NCBI GenBank assembly: GCA_900167215.1
Contig: FUZS01000009.1
Coordinates: 62,001-126,000 of the forward strand
Reading direction: 5' to 3'
DNA length: 64,000 nt
DNA from: [Eubacterium] yurii
Lineage (GTDB): Bacteria; Bacillota; Clostridia; Peptostreptococcales; Filifactoraceae
Shown: positions 53,086 to 63,194 of the stretch, in pieces
Layout: every line of letters begins with the position of its first letter
How positions within the stretch are numbered: position 1 is the stretch's first letter
Notes under the pieces: generated by a model
The model's input: only the letters and a program-made list of their open reading frames with translations
Databases searched by the model: none
What the model was told of the DNA's origin: nothing
Position numbers and translations under genes: made by a program

Positions 53086-54702
53086 GTGAGTAAAGAAATA
53101 ATAGATATTGATATTATAAATGAAGAAAAGCCTAAGAGCAAAAGAGGAAGAAAACCTAAGGACAAGAGCAATGAAGTTGCCTTGACTAAGGAAGAAAAAA
53201 AGAAAAAGTCAACATCAAAGAAAAAAGATGATGACGAGATGAATCAAAAAGATAGTGACAAGACAAAGAAAAAAACAAAAAAAGAACTAAACGTGGACAA
53301 AGAGGAAGCTAAGACAAAAAAGAAAAAGGCTAAAGATGAGCTTTCTGATAAAAAACTTGAGAAAAAGTCAAAAAAATCAAAAAAAGATGGGGATTTTGAA
53401 GACGATAACTTTGACGACGATATTGATCAATACATTGGAGTGATAAATAAACCTGTTGAAGATGATCCCGAGTTTTTTGAAGATGAGGTTATGGAAGATG
53501 ATATTGAGCCTTCTTTGGAAGATTTATCCGAGGAAGAACTTATAGAAGATTTTGACGAAAACACAGATTTGTCAGTTTATGATGATAAAGAAGATATATT
53601 AAGTGTCATGGAATATGAAAAAGCCGTACAAGGCCTTATAGAAAAAGGAAGAAGAGACGGATATATAGACTATGACACTATAATGAATACGGTTGATAAC
53701 TATGATATAGGTAAAGAAAAAATAGAAGATATGTATGACAGATTCGCAAGTTTCGGTATAGATATCATAGACGATATGGATAAGGATGCACATAATGATG
53801 AAACAAAAGTTGGAGAGCAAAAGAGTGAAGGTGACTTTGACCTCTTAAGTCTTGAGCTTTCATTGACTAAGAATAATGTTGACGATCCTGTTAGAATGTA
53901 TCTAAAGGAGATAGGAAAGATACAGTTACTTACAGTGGAAGAAGAGCATAGATTGTCTGAGCTTATGGTAAAGGGTGATGAATATGCCAAGATGAAAATA
54001 GTTGAAGCAAACCTTAGACTTGTAGTATCAATAGCAAAGAGATACGTGGGTAGGGGGATGCTCTTCCTGGATTTGATTCAAGAAGGTAACCTTGGATTGA
54101 TTAAGGCTGTTGAAAAATTTGATTATACAAAAGGCTTTAAGTTTTCAACTTATGCTACTTGGTGGATAAGGCAGGCAATAACAAGGGCAATTGCAGATCA
54201 GGCAAGAACTATAAGAATACCTGTGCATATGGTGGAGACTATCAATAAGCTCATTAGGATAAATCGTCAGTTGGTACAGGAACTTGGAAGAGATCCAAGA
54301 CCTGACGAAATAGCTGAGCAAATGGGAATGTCTCAGGACAAGATAAGAGAAATAATGAAGATTGCTCAAGAGCCGGTGTCTTTAGAAACTCCTATAGGAG
54401 AAGAGGAAGATTCACATTTGGGAGATTTTATTCCGGATGACGATGCTCAAGCTCCATCAGAAGCAGCGGCATATTCACTGCTTAGGGAGCAGATTGAACA
54501 GGTGCTTTGTACTCTTACTGATAGAGAAAGAAGGGTGCTTAAACTTAGATTCGGACTTGATGACGGTAGACCAAGGACACTTGAAGAAGTGGGCAAGGAG
54601 TTTGATGTAACCAGAGAAAGAATAAGACAGATTGAGGCAAAGGCGCTTAGAAAATTAAGAGGACCTAAAAAATCGAATAAACTCAAAGATTATTTAGACT
54701 AA
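53086..54702 (+). CDS. rpoD: Primary sigma factor RpoD (SigA) with a long charged N-terminal extension
   Basis: The housekeeping sigma factor. Region 1.1-like sequence starts near residue 176 ([20 protein letters not shown]). Region 1.2 reads [12 protein letters not shown] (about 266), region 2 includes [18 protein letters not shown] and [20 protein letters not shown] (about 320-370), and region 4.2 includes [19 protein letters not shown] (about 500-518). The protein is 538 residues because about 175 residues precede region 1.1: first Lys-rich (about 1-105), then Asp/Glu-rich (about 105-170). The start is GTG at 53086 behind AGAGGGATG. A terminator follows at 54781. Confidence 0.97.
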   Translation: MSKEIIDIDIINEEKPKSKRGRKPKDKSNEVALTKEEKKKKSTSKKKDDDEMNQKDSDKTKKKTKKELNVDKEEAKTKKKKAKDELSDKKLEKKSKKSKKDGDFEDDNFDDDIDQYIGVINKPVEDDPEFFEDEVMEDDIEPSLEDLSEEELIEDFDENTDLSVYDDKEDILSVMEYEKAVQGLIEKGRRDGYIDYDTIMNTVDNYDIGKEKIEDMYDRFASFGIDIIDDMDKDAHNDETKVGEQKSEGDFDLLSLELSLTKNNVDDPVRMYLKEIGKIQLLTVEEEHRLSELMVKGDEYAKMKIVEANLRLVVSIAKRYVGRGMLFLDLIQEGNLGLIKAVEKFDYTKGFKFSTYATWWIRQAITRAIADQARTIRIPVHMVETINKLIRINRQLVQELGRDPRPDEIAEQMGMSQDKIREIMKIAQEPVSLETPIGEEEDSHLGDFIPDDDAQAPSEAAAYSLLREQIEQVLCTLTDRERRVLKLRFGLDDGRPRTLEEVGKEFDVTRERIRQIEAKALRKLRGPKKSNKLKDYLD

Positions 54703-54780
54703 AATATAATCTGTATTAAAATGTTGTAAAAAAATTCATAATGTCTTGGAATATTTGAAAAGTTTCGATTAAATAAAGAA

Positions 54781-54810
54781 AAAGTAAGGGAGAAATCTCT
54801 TACTTTTTTT
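54781..54810 (+). terminator. Intrinsic terminator of dnaG-rpoD
   Basis: AAAGTAAGGGA (54781-54791) pairs with TCTCTTACTTT (54796-54806) around a GAAA loop with one G-U pair, and a T run follows. Confidence 0.85.
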
Positions 54811-54934
54811 AAAATTTTGCTGGAATACTTTTTAATTATGTTATATAATAATGCTGATTGGTTTTCATTTATAGAATAGCAATCAGCTCAATAATGTAAA
54901 AGAAAATTAATTTATAAATATTTGGAGTGTACTT

Positions 54935-55720
54935 ATGAATTATGAAATTATTATAGGAATTATTGTTTTTTTATTCGGTACAGTGTTTGGAAGTTTTTAT
55001 AACGTAGTAATATATAGGCTACCTGCCGAGATGCCTATATCAAAAGGACGATCGATGTGTTTTTCTTGTAAACATACTCTTGGAGCATTGGATCTTGTTC
55101 CTCTATTTAGTTATATTTTCTTGGGAGGAAAGTGCAGATATTGTAAAACTAAGTTCTCTCCAAGGTACTTTTTTGTAGAATTACTTACAGGGCTTTTATT
55201 TTTGCTGGCATATTACAAATATTCCATAAGTTTGGAATTTCTTTTGATGTGCATATTTTTCTCCATGCTTGTAATAGTAGGATTCATAGATTGGGATACA
55301 TTTTACATCTATGATGATGTATTAAAAATTTTTGGAGTCTTGCTGGCTATAGTACTTGCGATATCTAAAAAAACCGATGTTGTACCCAATATACTTGGAG
55401 CGGTGATTGGAGCAGCAATATATGCTGCGATTTACTTTTTGAGTAAAATAGTATTTAAGCAGGAGGCATTTGGTCAGGGTGATATATATTTAAATGCGGT
55501 AATTGGACTTGTAATAGGAAGCCCTTACATTGCAATTACTTCTATTTTTTCTTTCTTTGTAGGACTTTTCTTCATAATAATATTTAGAATCTTAGGAAGG
55601 AAATTTGAGATGAGGCAGGAGATACCTTTTGGACCGTATATGTGTATATCAGCAGTTATAATAAGCACATTCGGCAGTGATATGGTAAGATTTTATGTAG
55701 ATAATTTTCTATATATATAA
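54935..55720 (+). CDS. Prepilin peptidase (A24 family)
   Basis: A membrane aspartic protease that cleaves and often N-methylates type IV prepilins or competence pseudopilins. The 261-residue protein has the N-terminal domain motif GSFYNVVIYRLP, a four-cysteine zinc site (CFSC and CRYC, about residues 43-74) and catalytic Asp residues in GFIDWDTFYIYDD and FGQGDIYL (usual GGGDIKL). About seven or eight membrane helices are seen. No pilin or secretion ATPase gene is adjacent, so its substrates are elsewhere in the genome. Confidence 0.92.
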   Translation: MNYEIIIGIIVFLFGTVFGSFYNVVIYRLPAEMPISKGRSMCFSCKHTLGALDLVPLFSYIFLGGKCRYCKTKFSPRYFFVELLTGLLFLLAYYKYSISLEFLLMCIFFSMLVIVGFIDWDTFYIYDDVLKIFGVLLAIVLAISKKTDVVPNILGAVIGAAIYAAIYFLSKIVFKQEAFGQGDIYLNAVIGLVIGSPYIAITSIFSFFVGLFFIIIFRILGRKFEMRQEIPFGPYMCISAVIISTFGSDMVRFYVDNFLYI

Positions 55721-55794
55721 TTGATTTTTTTCTTTTAGTGTAATTGTAGTAAATTTTAAAATTAGGCTGTGAAAAGCAGTTTGGAGGCATTATT

Positions 55795-56481
55795 TTGATA
55801 TATTTTGAGAATGTATCCAAGATTTATGACAAAAGTGAGACCTATGCCGTAAGCAACATAGAATTAGCCATAAATGAAGGAGAATTTGTTTTTTTAGTAG
55901 GGATGTCAGGAGCAGGTAAGTCGACATTAATAAAACTCCTACAAAGTGAACTTAGTCCCACTTATGGAAAGGTAGTTGTAAATGACACGGATACCTCTAC
56001 CTTATCCGGTAGAACCTTACCTCGTTATAGAAGAATGATAGGAATGATATTCCAAGACTTCAGATTGCTGACAAATAAAACTGTATACGAAAATGTGGCC
56101 TTTGCCATGCAGATACTCGGGAAATCCGGTAAACAGATAAGACAGGATGTTCCATATGCACTGCAACTTGTAGGACTTGAAGATAAGGAAGATTCTTATC
56201 CAAATCAACTTTCAGGCGGTGAACAGCAAAGGGTGGCAATAGCAAGAGCTATAGTAAACAGACCTCCTATTCTTATTGCGGACGAACCTACAGGAAATCT
56301 TGATTTACAAAACTCTATTCAAATAATGAAACTATTAAACGCCATAAATGAGCAAGGAACAACAGTAATAGTTGCAACTCACGACAAGGAAGTGGTTGAT
56401 GCCATGCAAAAAAGAGTTATAAGAATAGAACAGGGCAGGATAGTAAGTGATATTCAAAGAGGAAGGTATATGAATGATTAA
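55795..56481 (+). CDS. ftsE: Cell division ATP-binding protein FtsE
   Basis: FtsE is the ATPase partner of FtsX in the complex that activates peptidoglycan hydrolases at the division site or lateral wall. The 228-residue protein has Walker A GMSGAGKST (about 36), signature LSGGEQQR and Walker B ILIADEPTGNLD. The start codon is TTG (55795) behind a GGAGG site. It overlaps ftsX by 8 bases and heads a five-gene run with ftsX, an M23 peptidase, an S41 protease and a small membrane protein. Confidence 0.95.
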   Translation: MIYFENVSKIYDKSETYAVSNIELAINEGEFVFLVGMSGAGKSTLIKLLQSELSPTYGKVVVNDTDTSTLSGRTLPRYRRMIGMIFQDFRLLTNKTVYENVAFAMQILGKSGKQIRQDVPYALQLVGLEDKEDSYPNQLSGGEQQRVAIARAIVNRPPILIADEPTGNLDLQNSIQIMKLLNAINEQGTTVIVATHDKEVVDAMQKRVIRIEQGRIVSDIQRGRYMND

Positions 56482-57355
56482 GATAGGATTTTATATAAAA
56501 GAGACATTTAAAAGTGTCTTTAGAAACAGAAATACTTCCATAGCGACAATTATTTCTATGACGTTGACACTACTTATTTTAGGCATTACCTTACTTATAA
56601 TACTAAATCTTGATAAGTTTGTACTCACAGCAAGAAAAGAATTTAGCGGCATACAGATTTTTCTAAAAAATGAAGTAGATAAAACTCAGATGGACAGTTT
56701 TGAAAATAAGCTTAGAGAAAATCAGCAACTCAGGGATGTTGTTTTTGTAAGTAAAGAAGAAACAATGGAGAGTTTCAAGAGTAACATTGGCTATGAGACA
56801 GATATATTTTCAGACTTGGAAAACCCATGTGAAAATTCGTTTATTGTCTATCCGACAGATGCGAAAAATTCAGCTTTAATAGTTGAAGATTTGAAAAAGG
56901 ATACAAGAGTCTCAAGCATTTCTTTTTATCAAGATACAATTGATAAGTTGGTTAAAATTTCAAATATAGCAGGAATAATAAGTATTGCAGTCATTGTAGT
57001 ACTGTTTGTACTTTCACTCTTGATAATAGAAAATATGATTAAGATTACTATTTTTTCAAGGATGAGAGAGATTAACATAATGAAGGTAATTGGAGCTACA
57101 AATTGGTTTATAAGATGGCCCTTTGTTCTTGAAGGGGCTTTGCTCGGATTTATCGGTTCTTTTTTAGCTTTTTTGATTACTGATTTTGCTTATTCAAAAG
57201 TATATTCGATATTGTCAGGAACTGCATTTTTTTCAAAATACATTGTGGATAATGCGACAATGTCATCACTTCTTCTTTCACTGTTTGTACTCACAGGAAT
57301 AGGAATAGGTATTTTGGGATCAGTAAGTTCTTTGAGAAAATATTTGAAGGTATAA
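56474..57355 (+). CDS. ftsX: Cell division permease-like protein FtsX
   Basis: FtsX transmits ATP-driven changes in FtsE across the membrane to extracytoplasmic hydrolase activators. The 293-residue protein has helix 1 at about 22-45, an extracellular domain of about 115 residues with VVFVSKEETMESFKS, and three C-terminal helices. MREINIMKVIGATNWFIRWPFVLEG is the FtsX signature. It overlaps ftsE and ends 3 bases before the M23 peptidase gene, whose product is its likely partner. Confidence 0.95.
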   Translation: MIKIGFYIKETFKSVFRNRNTSIATIISMTLTLLILGITLLIILNLDKFVLTARKEFSGIQIFLKNEVDKTQMDSFENKLRENQQLRDVVFVSKEETMESFKSNIGYETDIFSDLENPCENSFIVYPTDAKNSALIVEDLKKDTRVSSISFYQDTIDKLVKISNIAGIISIAVIVVLFVLSLLIIENMIKITIFSRMREINIMKVIGATNWFIRWPFVLEGALLGFIGSFLAFLITDFAYSKVYSILSGTAFFSKYIVDNATMSSLLLSLFVLTGIGIGILGSVSSLRKYLKV

Positions 57356-57358
57356 AAA

Positions 57359-58480
57359 ATGTCAAAGAAAAAAATTATATTTTTTCTGCTTTTTATCAGT
57401 TTTTTTTCAGTTTTGATTTATGCAGACAAACAGAGCGAGTTGGATGCAATAAATCAACAGTTGAAGGAAATTGAGCAAAAAAAGATAGAAAATAACAAGA
57501 AGATGAGTATCCTCAATCAAAATATAGTGATTTTAGATAATGAGATAGCTATAATTCAGGCAAATCTGGATTACACCAAAAGGGAAATAGATAAGACGCA
57601 AGCGAGGATAGATGAAAATACAAAAAAGATAATCTCAAAAGAAAAAGAGATATATGAAATTACTTCAAAGCTTAAAACCAGAATAAGAGTAATGAGTAAG
57701 ATTAAGTATATAGACTATCTGAAAATAATTTTTTCTTCCAAGAGTGTTAAGGACTTTTTTTCAAAGTATACTGTAATTAAAAAAATAGTCGACCAAGACA
57801 AGTTTGCTATAGAGTATCTGGAAAATACCAAGAAAGACTTGGTATCAATATCGGATGATTTGGAAGAGTCAAAATCGGTGCTTGACACCTTAAAAACCGA
57901 CTATAACATACAAAACGATAATTTGGAGTCAGCAAAACTCATGCAACAAGCCAATCTTGCTAAGGTGGAAAAGGACAATGCTCAACTGCAGGAGCTTGAA
58001 AATCTGAAACAGCAAGAGGCTGCACAACTTGCAGAAGAAATAAGACTGATGGTGATGACAAGCAACTATCAAGGTTCATATACCGGAGGAAGATTGGGTT
58101 TGCCTGTGGCAAATGTACGAATCACATCGCCGTTCGGCTATAGGATACACCCTATTTTAAATACAAAAATGTTCCATAGCGGAGTGGATTTTGCAGACTC
58201 TGCAGGTACTCCTATATATGCGGCTGAGGAGGGACAGGTAATATATGCAGGTCCTAAGGGTACTTATGGAAACGCAGTTATGATAGACCACGGTGCCGGG
58301 ATAGTTACCTTATATGGACACTGTTCTTCTGTAGCGGTACAGGTAGGTCAGATAGTAAAAAGAGGAGAGTTGGTAGCTTATATGGGCTCAACGGGAAGGT
58401 CAACAGGACCTCATCTCCATTTTGAAGTGAGATTAAACGGAGAGTTTGTTGATCCAATGCCATATTTAAGAGGAGAGTAA
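57359..58480 (+). CDS. Coiled-coil M23 (LytM) peptidase, EnvC/PcsB-like partner of FtsEX
   Basis: A 373-residue exported protein: signal peptide (about 1-22, ending VLIYA-D), two long coiled-coil segments (about 24-115 and 155-230) and a C-terminal LytM domain (about 255-370). Zinc ligands HSGVDFAD and GPHLHFEVR are all present, as is YGHCSS, so the domain could be an active endopeptidase, unlike degenerate EnvC. Location directly after ftsEX points to activation by that complex. It is separated from both neighbours by only 2-3 bases. Confidence 0.92.
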   Translation: MSKKKIIFFLLFISFFSVLIYADKQSELDAINQQLKEIEQKKIENNKKMSILNQNIVILDNEIAIIQANLDYTKREIDKTQARIDENTKKIISKEKEIYEITSKLKTRIRVMSKIKYIDYLKIIFSSKSVKDFFSKYTVIKKIVDQDKFAIEYLENTKKDLVSISDDLEESKSVLDTLKTDYNIQNDNLESAKLMQQANLAKVEKDNAQLQELENLKQQEAAQLAEEIRLMVMTSNYQGSYTGGRLGLPVANVRITSPFGYRIHPILNTKMFHSGVDFADSAGTPIYAAEEGQVIYAGPKGTYGNAVMIDHGAGIVTLYGHCSSVAVQVGQIVKRGELVAYMGSTGRSTGPHLHFEVRLNGEFVDPMPYLRGE

Positions 58481-58482
58481 TT

Positions 58483-59637
58483 ATGAATGGTAACACAAAA
58501 TCAAGAATTATAAATGTATTTTTAGGATTTTTTATAGGACTTGCAGTATTTGCTGCTGCAGGAATGTTAGTTGTAAAAGCTTCAGGCTTTTCTTTTGAAG
58601 AATACATGGAAATTAAGCAGTTTGAAAATCTGATAAGACAAACTTATTACAAGGATACTGATAATATAGACTTTGTAGAAGGTATGAAAAAGGGAATGGT
58701 AGAACAACTTGGAGATCCATATTCCAAATATCTGAACAAAGAAGAGTTCAAAAGAATGATGGAAGATACTGCAGGTAATTTTGTGGGGATAGGTGTGTAT
58801 ATAGCTCCAAATAAAAATGGAGAAATAGTTGTAGTGAGCCCTATAAAAGATACCCCTGCCGAAAAAGCAGGTATAAAATCCGGAGATATCATATCTACAG
58901 TAGACGGTCAAAACTATGATGCAAAGACTATGAATGAGGCTGTAAAGGCTATGAGGGGAGAAAAGGGTAAGACTGTAGTAGTAGGTATACTTGATTCAAA
59001 GAGACAATATAAGGAATACAAGATTGTAAGGGAAGATATAAAGACTGAAACGGTATTTTCAAGGATGTTGGATAATAATTTAGGGTATATTCAAATAAAA
59101 GCTTTTGAAGAAAGAACAGCAAGTGAATTTAGAGAACATCTTACAAAACTTAAGAAAAATAACATTAAAGGCTTAGTTTTAGATTTACGTTCAAATCCAG
59201 GAGGATTGGTAGATCAAGTTACAAGTGTAGCCGATCAAATTCTTCCTGAGGCTCTAATAGTATATTCATCAAACAGAATAGGTGAAAAACAGTATGCAAA
59301 ATCTGATAATAAGGAAAGTCTTAAAATACCGATTGTAATGTTGGTAAATGAAGGCTCGGCATCAGCTTCCGAAATACTTTCAGGGGCATTGCAAGATAAT
59401 AAAAAAGCAACTATATTGGGAGTCAACACTTTTGGTAAGGGAGTTATACAATCCGTATTGGAAATGGATAAAGGCGGATTGGTAATTACTACTGCTCAAT
59501 ATTTTACTCCTAACGGCAATGTTGTAGACAAAAAGGGTATTAAACCTGATGTTAAGGTGGACTACAAGAAAACAGGAGAAAATAAAGATTCACAACTTGA
59601 TAAAGCAATAGAAATATTAAAACAAAAAGTGAAGTAA
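58483..59637 (+). CDS. S41 C-terminal processing protease (CtpA/CtpB-like)
   Basis: A 384-residue secreted or membrane-anchored serine protease: N-terminal membrane segment (about 9-30), a PDZ domain (about 85-165, with AEKAGIKSGDIISTVDGQ) and the S41 catalytic domain. The Ser-Lys dyad is in NEGSASASEIL and NTFGKGVIQ. A C-terminal YFTPNGNVVDKKGIKPDV is family-typical. It lies in the ftsEX cluster immediately after the M23 gene, an arrangement common in Firmicutes, so processing of cell-wall proteins is likely. Confidence 0.94.
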   Translation: MNGNTKSRIINVFLGFFIGLAVFAAAGMLVVKASGFSFEEYMEIKQFENLIRQTYYKDTDNIDFVEGMKKGMVEQLGDPYSKYLNKEEFKRMMEDTAGNFVGIGVYIAPNKNGEIVVVSPIKDTPAEKAGIKSGDIISTVDGQNYDAKTMNEAVKAMRGEKGKTVVVGILDSKRQYKEYKIVREDIKTETVFSRMLDNNLGYIQIKAFEERTASEFREHLTKLKKNNIKGLVLDLRSNPGGLVDQVTSVADQILPEALIVYSSNRIGEKQYAKSDNKESLKIPIVMLVNEGSASASEILSGALQDNKKATILGVNTFGKGVIQSVLEMDKGGLVITTAQYFTPNGNVVDKKGIKPDVKVDYKKTGENKDSQLDKAIEILKQKVK

Positions 59638-59639
59638 AA

Positions 59640-60050
59640 ATGATGAAATTACTAAAAAAAGGTGATATTGTAATAATATTATTGATATTGATATTTTCTT
59701 TTGTACTGTTAAATATTTTAAAGGAAGATATACAGGCTCAAGGACAAAAGATAGTTGTAACTCAGGATAATAAAGTTATTGGAAACTATGTTCTAAATAA
59801 TAATCCTACTTCAAAATACATCGACTTTGATTTTTCTGTTGATGGTAAAAAATACAAGGGCACTTTGGAGACAAAAGACTCTAAGGTAAGATTACACAGA
59901 CTGCCTGAAGAAGTGGTACCCAAATCAATACATGAAGATATGTCATGGATATCTGACAGTAGCAAGATAATAGTGGCACTTCCTGTAAAGTTGGTGATTT
60001 CAATATCCGGCGGAAGTACAGACTCTGAAGTCGATACTATATCAAATTAA
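59640..60050 (+). CDS. NusG domain II-like membrane-anchored protein lacking the usual cysteines
   Basis: A 136-residue protein with one N-terminal membrane helix (about 8-27) and an extracytoplasmic domain resembling NusG_II. In typical members the core reads CPxxIC...GWIS...IVCLPN. Here the aligned stretch is VVPKSIHEDMSWISDSSKIIVALPVKL, in which the cysteines are replaced. It starts 2 bases after the S41 gene, the fifth gene of the ftsEX run. Function is unknown; FMN attachment has been proposed for relatives on other sites but is not supported here. Confidence 0.72.
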   Translation: MMKLLKKGDIVIILLILIFSFVLLNILKEDIQAQGQKIVVTQDNKVIGNYVLNNNPTSKYIDFDFSVDGKKYKGTLETKDSKVRLHRLPEEVVPKSIHEDMSWISDSSKIIVALPVKLVISISGGSTDSEVDTISN

Positions 60051-60170
60051 ATGTAATTACTGATATGCACTTAACTTACTAGTAAATGTTATATATAGTG
60101 TAGTTAGGGTTATTTAAACTAATTTATAAAATATCTTATATAAATATAGAATATATTAATAGACAAATAA

Positions 60171-60218
60171 TAGGGACAGGTATTTAAGTGAACAATCTTA
60201 AAGCTTGTCCTTATTTTA
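60171..60218 (+). terminator. Probable terminator after the ftsEX gene run
   Basis: AGGGACAGG (60172-60180) and an inner TTAAG pair with CTTAA and CTTGTCCTT (60196-60212 region), followed by ATTTTATT. The stem is imperfect. Confidence 0.6.
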
Positions 60219-60256
60219 TTCTTATTATTTTTATAAAATGTAATATGCAAAAAAAA

Positions 60257-60285
60257 TTGTACTGTTTTTATTTTTATAGTATAAT
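60257..60285 (+). promoter_or_regulatory. Promoter of tex
   Basis: TTGTAC (60257-60262) and a consensus TATAAT (60280-60285) are spaced by 17 bases, 44 bases upstream of the start codon. Confidence 0.75.
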
Positions 60286-60328
60286 ATTTGTAGAAATTCA
60301 ATATTTTATGTAATATCAGGAGCTAATA

Positions 60329-62473
60329 ATGGATATAAAACAAATTCTTATGAGTGAGTTTTCACTTAAGAATACTCAGGTAGACAATATAATAGAACTT
60401 ATCAATGACGGCAAGACTATACCTTTTATTGCCAGATATAGAAAAGAGATGACAGGCGGTGCAAGTGACAGCTTGCTCAGAGATTTTGACGAGAGACTTA
60501 AGTATCTGAATTCGTTATCGGAGAGAAAAGAAAGTGTACTTAATCTTATTGAAGAACAGGGAAAATTGACTGACAATATAAGAGTCTCACTGGAAAATGC
60601 GATGACTTTGCAAGAGGTCGAAGACATATATGCACCGTTTAAGCAAAAAAAGAGAACAAGGGCAAGTGTAGCCAAAGAAAAGGGCTTGGAAGCTCTCAGC
60701 CTTGTTTTGCTTGAAGGTGTTGAAAAAGTTGAAGACAAGGCAGGAGAGTTTATAAATACGGAGCTTGGTGTTGAAAGTGAAAAAGATGCTATTGACGGTG
60801 CCAAGGATATAGTAGCTGAGATTATAGCAGATGATTTTGAACTCAAAAAGACCCTTAGGAAACTGCTCTTTGATACTGCTGTAATAATGACATCAGCTAA
60901 AAAAGACGCAGAGGAAAAAGAAGACTATCCTGTTTACAAGATGTATATGGAATTTAGTGAAATTTCATCCAAGATGCCATCATATAGGATATTGGCGATA
61001 AACAGAGGTGAGAAGGATGACATATTAAAAGTTAAAATAGACTATGATTTTGAGAAATTCGTAGAAATAGCAAAAAATTCTTACATCAAATCAGAAATTC
61101 ACAGAGAAATAATGACAGACACCATAGAAGATTCATTGAAAAGATTGATGCTGCCTTCACTTGAAAGAGAACTGCGCTCAGAGATGACGCAAAGAGCGGA
61201 AGAAAAGGCAATATCAGTATTTGGAGAGAATTTATCAGCACTACTTATGCAATCTCCACTTAAAAACAAGGTTGTCTTGGGCTGGGATCCGGCTTACAGA
61301 ACAGGATGTAAGATAGCTGTTGTAGATGAAACAGGTAAGGTGCTTGACACTACTACAGTATATCCGACAGCACCTCAAAACAAGGTTGAAGAAACAAATA
61401 AGGAAATTACAAAACTAATTGACAAATACAAGGTAAACATCATTTCTATAGGAAACGGTACAGCCTCAAGAGAGTCAGAGCAGATAGTGGCAGACATAGT
61501 AAAGCAAAAGGGAAATGTCTACTATACCATAGTAAGTGAGGCAGGTGCGTCTGTATACTCAGCTTCAAAGCTTGGTGAAGAGGAACTTAAAGATATGAAC
61601 GTATCTTTGCGTGGAGCAGTATCTATAGCAAGGCGTATACAAGATCCAATGAGTGAACTTGTAAAAATAGATCCTAAATCAATAGGTGTAGGTCAATATC
61701 AACACGATGTCAATCAAAAAAGACTCAGTGAAGTATTGTCAAATGTTGTGGAAGACAATGTAAATAAAGTAGGAATAGACTTAAATACAGCATCTTACAG
61801 TATACTGGGCTATGTAGCGGGAATAACACCGTCTATAGCAAAAAATATAGTTAAATATAGAGATAATGCAGGAAAGTTTAAAAACAAGGAAGAATTGCTT
61901 AAAGTTACAAGATTAGGTCAGTCATGCTTTGAACAGTGTGCAGGATTTTTAAGAGTAAAAGAGGGAGATAATATACTTGACAACACAGGTATACATCCTG
62001 AGGCTTATGAAAAAACTTATAAACTTTTGGAAATTTTGGACGTTGATATCCAAAGTGAGAATTTTATAGAAGACTTTACTAAGAAAATAGACAAGACTTC
62101 TCAAAAAGATTTGTCAGACAAACTTGATATAGGAATGCCTACTCTTATAGACATTATAAAGGAACTTAAAAAACCGGGACTTGATATAAGAGATGAAAAA
62201 AATATTTCTCCTGTATTAAGAAGCGACGTTTTGAAACTCGAAGACCTTAGTGAAGGTATGGTACTCAAGGGTACAGTTAGAAATGTACTTGAATTTGGAG
62301 CATTTGTAGATATAGGAGTGAAGAATGACGGATTGGTACACATATCACAATTAAGCGATAAATTTATCAAAAATCCTATGGAAGTTGTATCTATAGGAGA
62401 TATAGTAAATGTCAAGGTTATAGGTATAGATCTTGATAGAAAAAAAGTTAGCCTTTCTATGAGAGGAATATAA
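60329..62473 (+). CDS. tex: Tex family RNA-binding transcription accessory protein
   Basis: Tex is a conserved nucleic-acid-binding protein linked to transcription and stress resistance. The 714-residue protein has the N-terminal helical region (IPFIARYRKEMTGG), a YqgF/RNase H-like domain (GWDPAYRTGCKIAVVD, about residue 318), helix-hairpin-helix repeats (LNTASYSILGYVAGI and NKEELLKVTRLG) and a C-terminal S1 domain (about 640-712, VLEFGAFVDIGVKNDGLVHI). AGGAGC precedes the ATG and the gene has its own promoter. Confidence 0.96.
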   Translation: MDIKQILMSEFSLKNTQVDNIIELINDGKTIPFIARYRKEMTGGASDSLLRDFDERLKYLNSLSERKESVLNLIEEQGKLTDNIRVSLENAMTLQEVEDIYAPFKQKKRTRASVAKEKGLEALSLVLLEGVEKVEDKAGEFINTELGVESEKDAIDGAKDIVAEIIADDFELKKTLRKLLFDTAVIMTSAKKDAEEKEDYPVYKMYMEFSEISSKMPSYRILAINRGEKDDILKVKIDYDFEKFVEIAKNSYIKSEIHREIMTDTIEDSLKRLMLPSLERELRSEMTQRAEEKAISVFGENLSALLMQSPLKNKVVLGWDPAYRTGCKIAVVDETGKVLDTTTVYPTAPQNKVEETNKEITKLIDKYKVNIISIGNGTASRESEQIVADIVKQKGNVYYTIVSEAGASVYSASKLGEEELKDMNVSLRGAVSIARRIQDPMSELVKIDPKSIGVGQYQHDVNQKRLSEVLSNVVEDNVNKVGIDLNTASYSILGYVAGITPSIAKNIVKYRDNAGKFKNKEELLKVTRLGQSCFEQCAGFLRVKEGDNILDNTGIHPEAYEKTYKLLEILDVDIQSENFIEDFTKKIDKTSQKDLSDKLDIGMPTLIDIIKELKKPGLDIRDEKNISPVLRSDVLKLEDLSEGMVLKGTVRNVLEFGAFVDIGVKNDGLVHISQLSDKFIKNPMEVVSIGDIVNVKVIGIDLDRKKVSLSMRGI

Positions 62474-62655
62474 ATAAAGAGAGATTTTAGTCTAAAGTTT
62501 AAGTATAGATATTATGAAAAGGAATCTGTTGTAAGTATTAAGTATAAGAATTTTAAATATATTATTTATTGTTGATTTATATATTGGAATTTTTAAATCC
62601 CAATATATATCAGCAGTAAATAATATAAGATTTGAAATTATAAGAGGGGATTAAT

Positions 62656-63180
62656 ATGTTTATCAACGGTATAAAATCAAAAATAATATATAGTATTCAA
62701 ATTGTTAAGATATTTTTTACTGCTTTACCTGCATTGGGTTTTACTTGGATGGTTTTTGCCGCATTGTCTGGAAATCCTGAATATTCAGAACTTACCGGGG
62801 GGTATATAATTTTAGCTCTGATTTTTGATTATATTTTTGTATCTTCAATTATGAAGATTATGCTATTATCTAAGGCTAAGGTATATGAGAAAGTATTTTT
62901 GATGGATAAAGAGGGATTTATAGAAATACAAAAATTAGCTCTAAATGTCAATACAAAAGAGGATAAGGTTATAAAAGAACTTACCGCTCTTATAAAAATG
63001 GATGTTATTAGAAAAATTGCCATAGATAGAAATGGAGTACCTAGGGTATTGCTTGACAATGGAATTGCACCAAAGAAGCTTGAGTACGAAACAGTTATTT
63101 GTCCATCTTGTGCAGCGAAAGTTACCAAGATAGTCGGAGAAATAGTAGAATGTGAATATTGTGGTAATGATATAGTGTAG
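62656..63180 (+). CDS. Membrane protein with C-terminal zinc ribbon, unknown function
   Basis: A 174-residue protein I cannot assign to a named family. Two membrane helices (about 12-38 and 47-68) are followed by a soluble region that looks like a winged helix or PCI-like module (IQKLALNVNTKEDKVIKELTALIKM). The C-terminal zinc ribbon is CPSC...CEYC (about 151-170). Its order of parts is the reverse of the zinc-ribbon membrane protein at 7044. AGAGGGGA precedes the ATG. cca begins 14 bases after its stop, so the two are probably co-transcribed. Confidence 0.8.
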   Translation: MFINGIKSKIIYSIQIVKIFFTALPALGFTWMVFAALSGNPEYSELTGGYIILALIFDYIFVSSIMKIMLLSKAKVYEKVFLMDKEGFIEIQKLALNVNTKEDKVIKELTALIKMDVIRKIAIDRNGVPRVLLDNGIAPKKLEYETVICPSCAAKVTKIVGEIVECEYCGNDIV

Positions 63181-63194
63181 GATATAAAAAAGCT

